The notes under the pieces were generated by a model. The model worked only from the letters and a program-made list of their open reading frames with translations, did no database searches and was not told the DNA's origin. The position numbers were made by a program, and so were the translations under genes. From assembly GCA_011524475.1 (NCBI GenBank), contig WTKG01000197.1, positions 1-6,404 of the forward strand: 6,404 bases of DNA. Reading direction: 5' to 3'. Positions 5,449 to 6,404 of this stretch are shown here, piece by piece. The stretch's first letter is position 1; each line of letters begins with the position of its first letter. Source of the DNA: Demequinaceae bacterium. Its GTDB lineage: Bacteria; Actinomycetota; Actinomycetes; Actinomycetales; Demequinaceae.

Positions 5449-6404
5449 TCACTCCCACGTCAAAGGATACGCCTGCCGCTCGCCAGAACTGGGGGCTACC
5501 TGAAGTGTGTGCAGGGTGTGGGTAGCCACGTCACGGAATACCGGAGCTGCCACGTCACCTCCCCAGATTGACGTCTGTGGATTAAACATAAACACCGACA
5601 CGACAATACGCGGGTCATCAGCCGGGGCAATACCGACGAATGAGGCAACGATCTCTGTCATCTCTCCAGACGGACCGGCCGCCTGCGCTGTGCCTGTTTT
5701 TCCCGCCACTCGGTAAGCAGGGATTTCCGCCTTGGCTCCCGTCCCGTCAGTAACGACTGATTCCAGCATGCTCATGAGTTGATCTGCAGTCTGCTCGGAA
5801 ACTACCTGGACGGGTTCTTCCACCACCCGCGGCTGAAAAACCCTTTCTTCGTTTTGCAGTCCTGCCACCACCGTGGGAGAAACCCGGACTCCCCCGTTCG
5901 CGATGGTCGCAAATACTTGGGTTTGCTGCACCGCAGTTACCGCAACACCTTGCCCAAACAACACTGCATCTTGAGTACGTCCAAACCATTGATCGGGCGT
6001 GCGCATAATGCCGCGTGACTCTCCAGGCAGCCCTACGTCGGTACGCTCACCAAAGCCGAAAGCCTGCAGATAGTCATACCTCTGGTCAAGAGACAGGGGG
6101 CTCCCGGCTCGAATGGTGCCAGTGTTGGACGAACGCGCAAGAACTCCTGTAAGCGTGAGCGCCCAATCTTCGTGATCGTGGGCATCAGTAAACGTTTCCC
6201 CTGCACTATTGGTCCAGCTATCTGGGGCGATATAACGGCTAGTAGGCGTGGCAAACCCTTCCTCAAGAAGCGCCGCCATAGTGATGACTTTCGATGTGGA
6301 CCCTGGCTCAAAGACAGAGGAAACCGCGCGAGAACCCCGCTCATCCGCGGCAGTTGCGCCCGGATTCGCGGGATCCACACTGCCGGTGTCTACCAATGCG
6401 TAAA
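5449..6404 (-). CDS. ftsI: Division-specific transpeptidase FtsI (penicillin-binding protein 3 type), C-terminal part
   Basis: This is the 3' part (317 complete codons plus stop) of a class B penicillin-binding protein, which crosslinks peptidoglycan stem peptides at the septum outside the membrane. The gene runs off the right edge, so the membrane anchor and pedestal domain are not visible. The three active-site motifs of the transpeptidase domain are present: SxxK as STSK in FEPGSTSKV (nucleophile serine codon at 6300-6298), SxN as SSN (6132-6124) and KTG in GKTGTAQ (5700-5692). The protein ends about 80 residues after KTG with no PASTA repeat, as is common for FtsI. A TTG at 6396 is only an internal leucine: the frame continues upstream as Tyr-Ala, and the domain would be incomplete from there. 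FtsI rather than another class B protein is inferred from its place directly before murE. The stop lies 17 bases before the chosen murE start. Confidence 0.95.
   Translation of the reverse strand, partial: YALVDTGSVDPANPGATAADERGSRAVSSVFEPGSTSKVITMAALLEEGFATPTSRYIAPDSWTNSAGETFTDAHDHEDWALTLTGVLARSSNTGTIRAGSPLSLDQRYDYLQAFGFGERTDVGLPGESRGIMRTPDQWFGRTQDAVLFGQGVAVTAVQQTQVFATIANGGVRVSPTVVAGLQNEERVFQPRVVEEPVQVVSEQTADQLMSMLESVVTDGTGAKAEIPAYRVAGKTGTAQAAGPSGEMTEIVASFVGIAPADDPRIVVSVFMFNPQTSIWGGDVAAPVFRDVATHTLHTLQVAPSSGERQAYPLTWE

Larger units (their letters stand above)
1..6404 (-). other. Part of the dcw (division and cell wall) operon, ftsI-murE-murF-mraY-murD-ftsW
   Basis: Six genes lie on one strand in the classical dcw order. 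The junctions are 17 bp (ftsI-murE, or an overlap with an alternative start), a 4-bp ATGA overlap (murE-murF), 0 bp (murF-mraY), a 4-bp GTGA overlap (mraY-murD) and 9 bp (murD-ftsW). No hairpin-plus-T terminator or obvious promoter was seen between them, so a single transcript with coupled translation is the simplest reading. The promoter is expected upstream of ftsI, outside the right edge. mraZ, mraW, murG, murC, ftsQ and ftsZ would be expected in the flanks. Confidence 0.85.

Noticed and set aside
5449..6396. A complete 315-residue protein starting at the TTG at 6396
   Set aside because: The frame continues past the TTG to the window edge as Tyr-Ala, and a start only 33 codons before the catalytic serine would remove the membrane anchor and pedestal domain. 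It is a truncated view of ftsI, not a short gene.
1..6404. Search for an undescribed system, mobile element, CRISPR array, tRNA, riboswitch or terminator
   Set aside because: The whole window is taken up by conserved dcw genes on one strand. I saw no direct repeat array, insertion sequence ends, tRNA-like fold or hairpin followed by a T run, and no space between genes for them. I could not run a folding or repeat search, so short hidden elements inside genes are not excluded.

Overview
This window is a stretch of the division and cell wall (dcw) gene cluster of a bacterium, almost certainly an actinomycete (phylum Actinomycetota). All genes lie on the minus strand and read from right to left: ftsI (3' part only) - murE - murF - mraY - murD - start of ftsW. 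This is the classical dcw order. The actinobacterial assignment is an inference. It rests on the MraY extracytoplasmic loop with two cysteines followed by a CYEVRDP segment, the FtsI motif surroundings, the many GTG starts, and a base composition in the mid-to-high fifties % GC (estimated by eye from a few lines). I cannot name a genus.

Layout, in transcription order. Positions 6404-5449 hold the transpeptidase half of the division-specific penicillin-binding protein FtsI; its N-terminal part lies beyond the right edge. Positions 5431-3878 are murE and 3881-2493 are murF. Positions 2492-1407 are mraY and 1410-49 are murD. A strong ribosome binding site and the first 13 codons of the next gene, presumably ftsW, occupy 50-1 and run off the left edge. 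There is no gene-free stretch: neighbouring genes overlap by 4 bp, abut, or are at most 17 bp apart. I see no terminator, internal promoter, tRNA, repeat, insertion sequence or CRISPR array.

How the genes work together. MurD adds D-glutamate to UDP-MurNAc-L-alanine, MurE adds the third (diamino) residue, and MurF adds D-Ala-D-Ala to complete UDP-MurNAc-pentapeptide. MraY then moves phospho-MurNAc-pentapeptide onto undecaprenyl phosphate at the membrane, giving lipid I. FtsW polymerises the finished lipid II at the septum and FtsI crosslinks the strands. The window therefore covers peptidoglycan precursor synthesis plus the septal synthase pair.

I found no new system here; this is an ordinary core region. 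The points worth a second look are modest: departures from usual Mur ligase motifs (MurE ENPR and NSQ, MurD NNSK, MurF NASVES), the choice of start codon for murE and murD, and the very tight gene packing.
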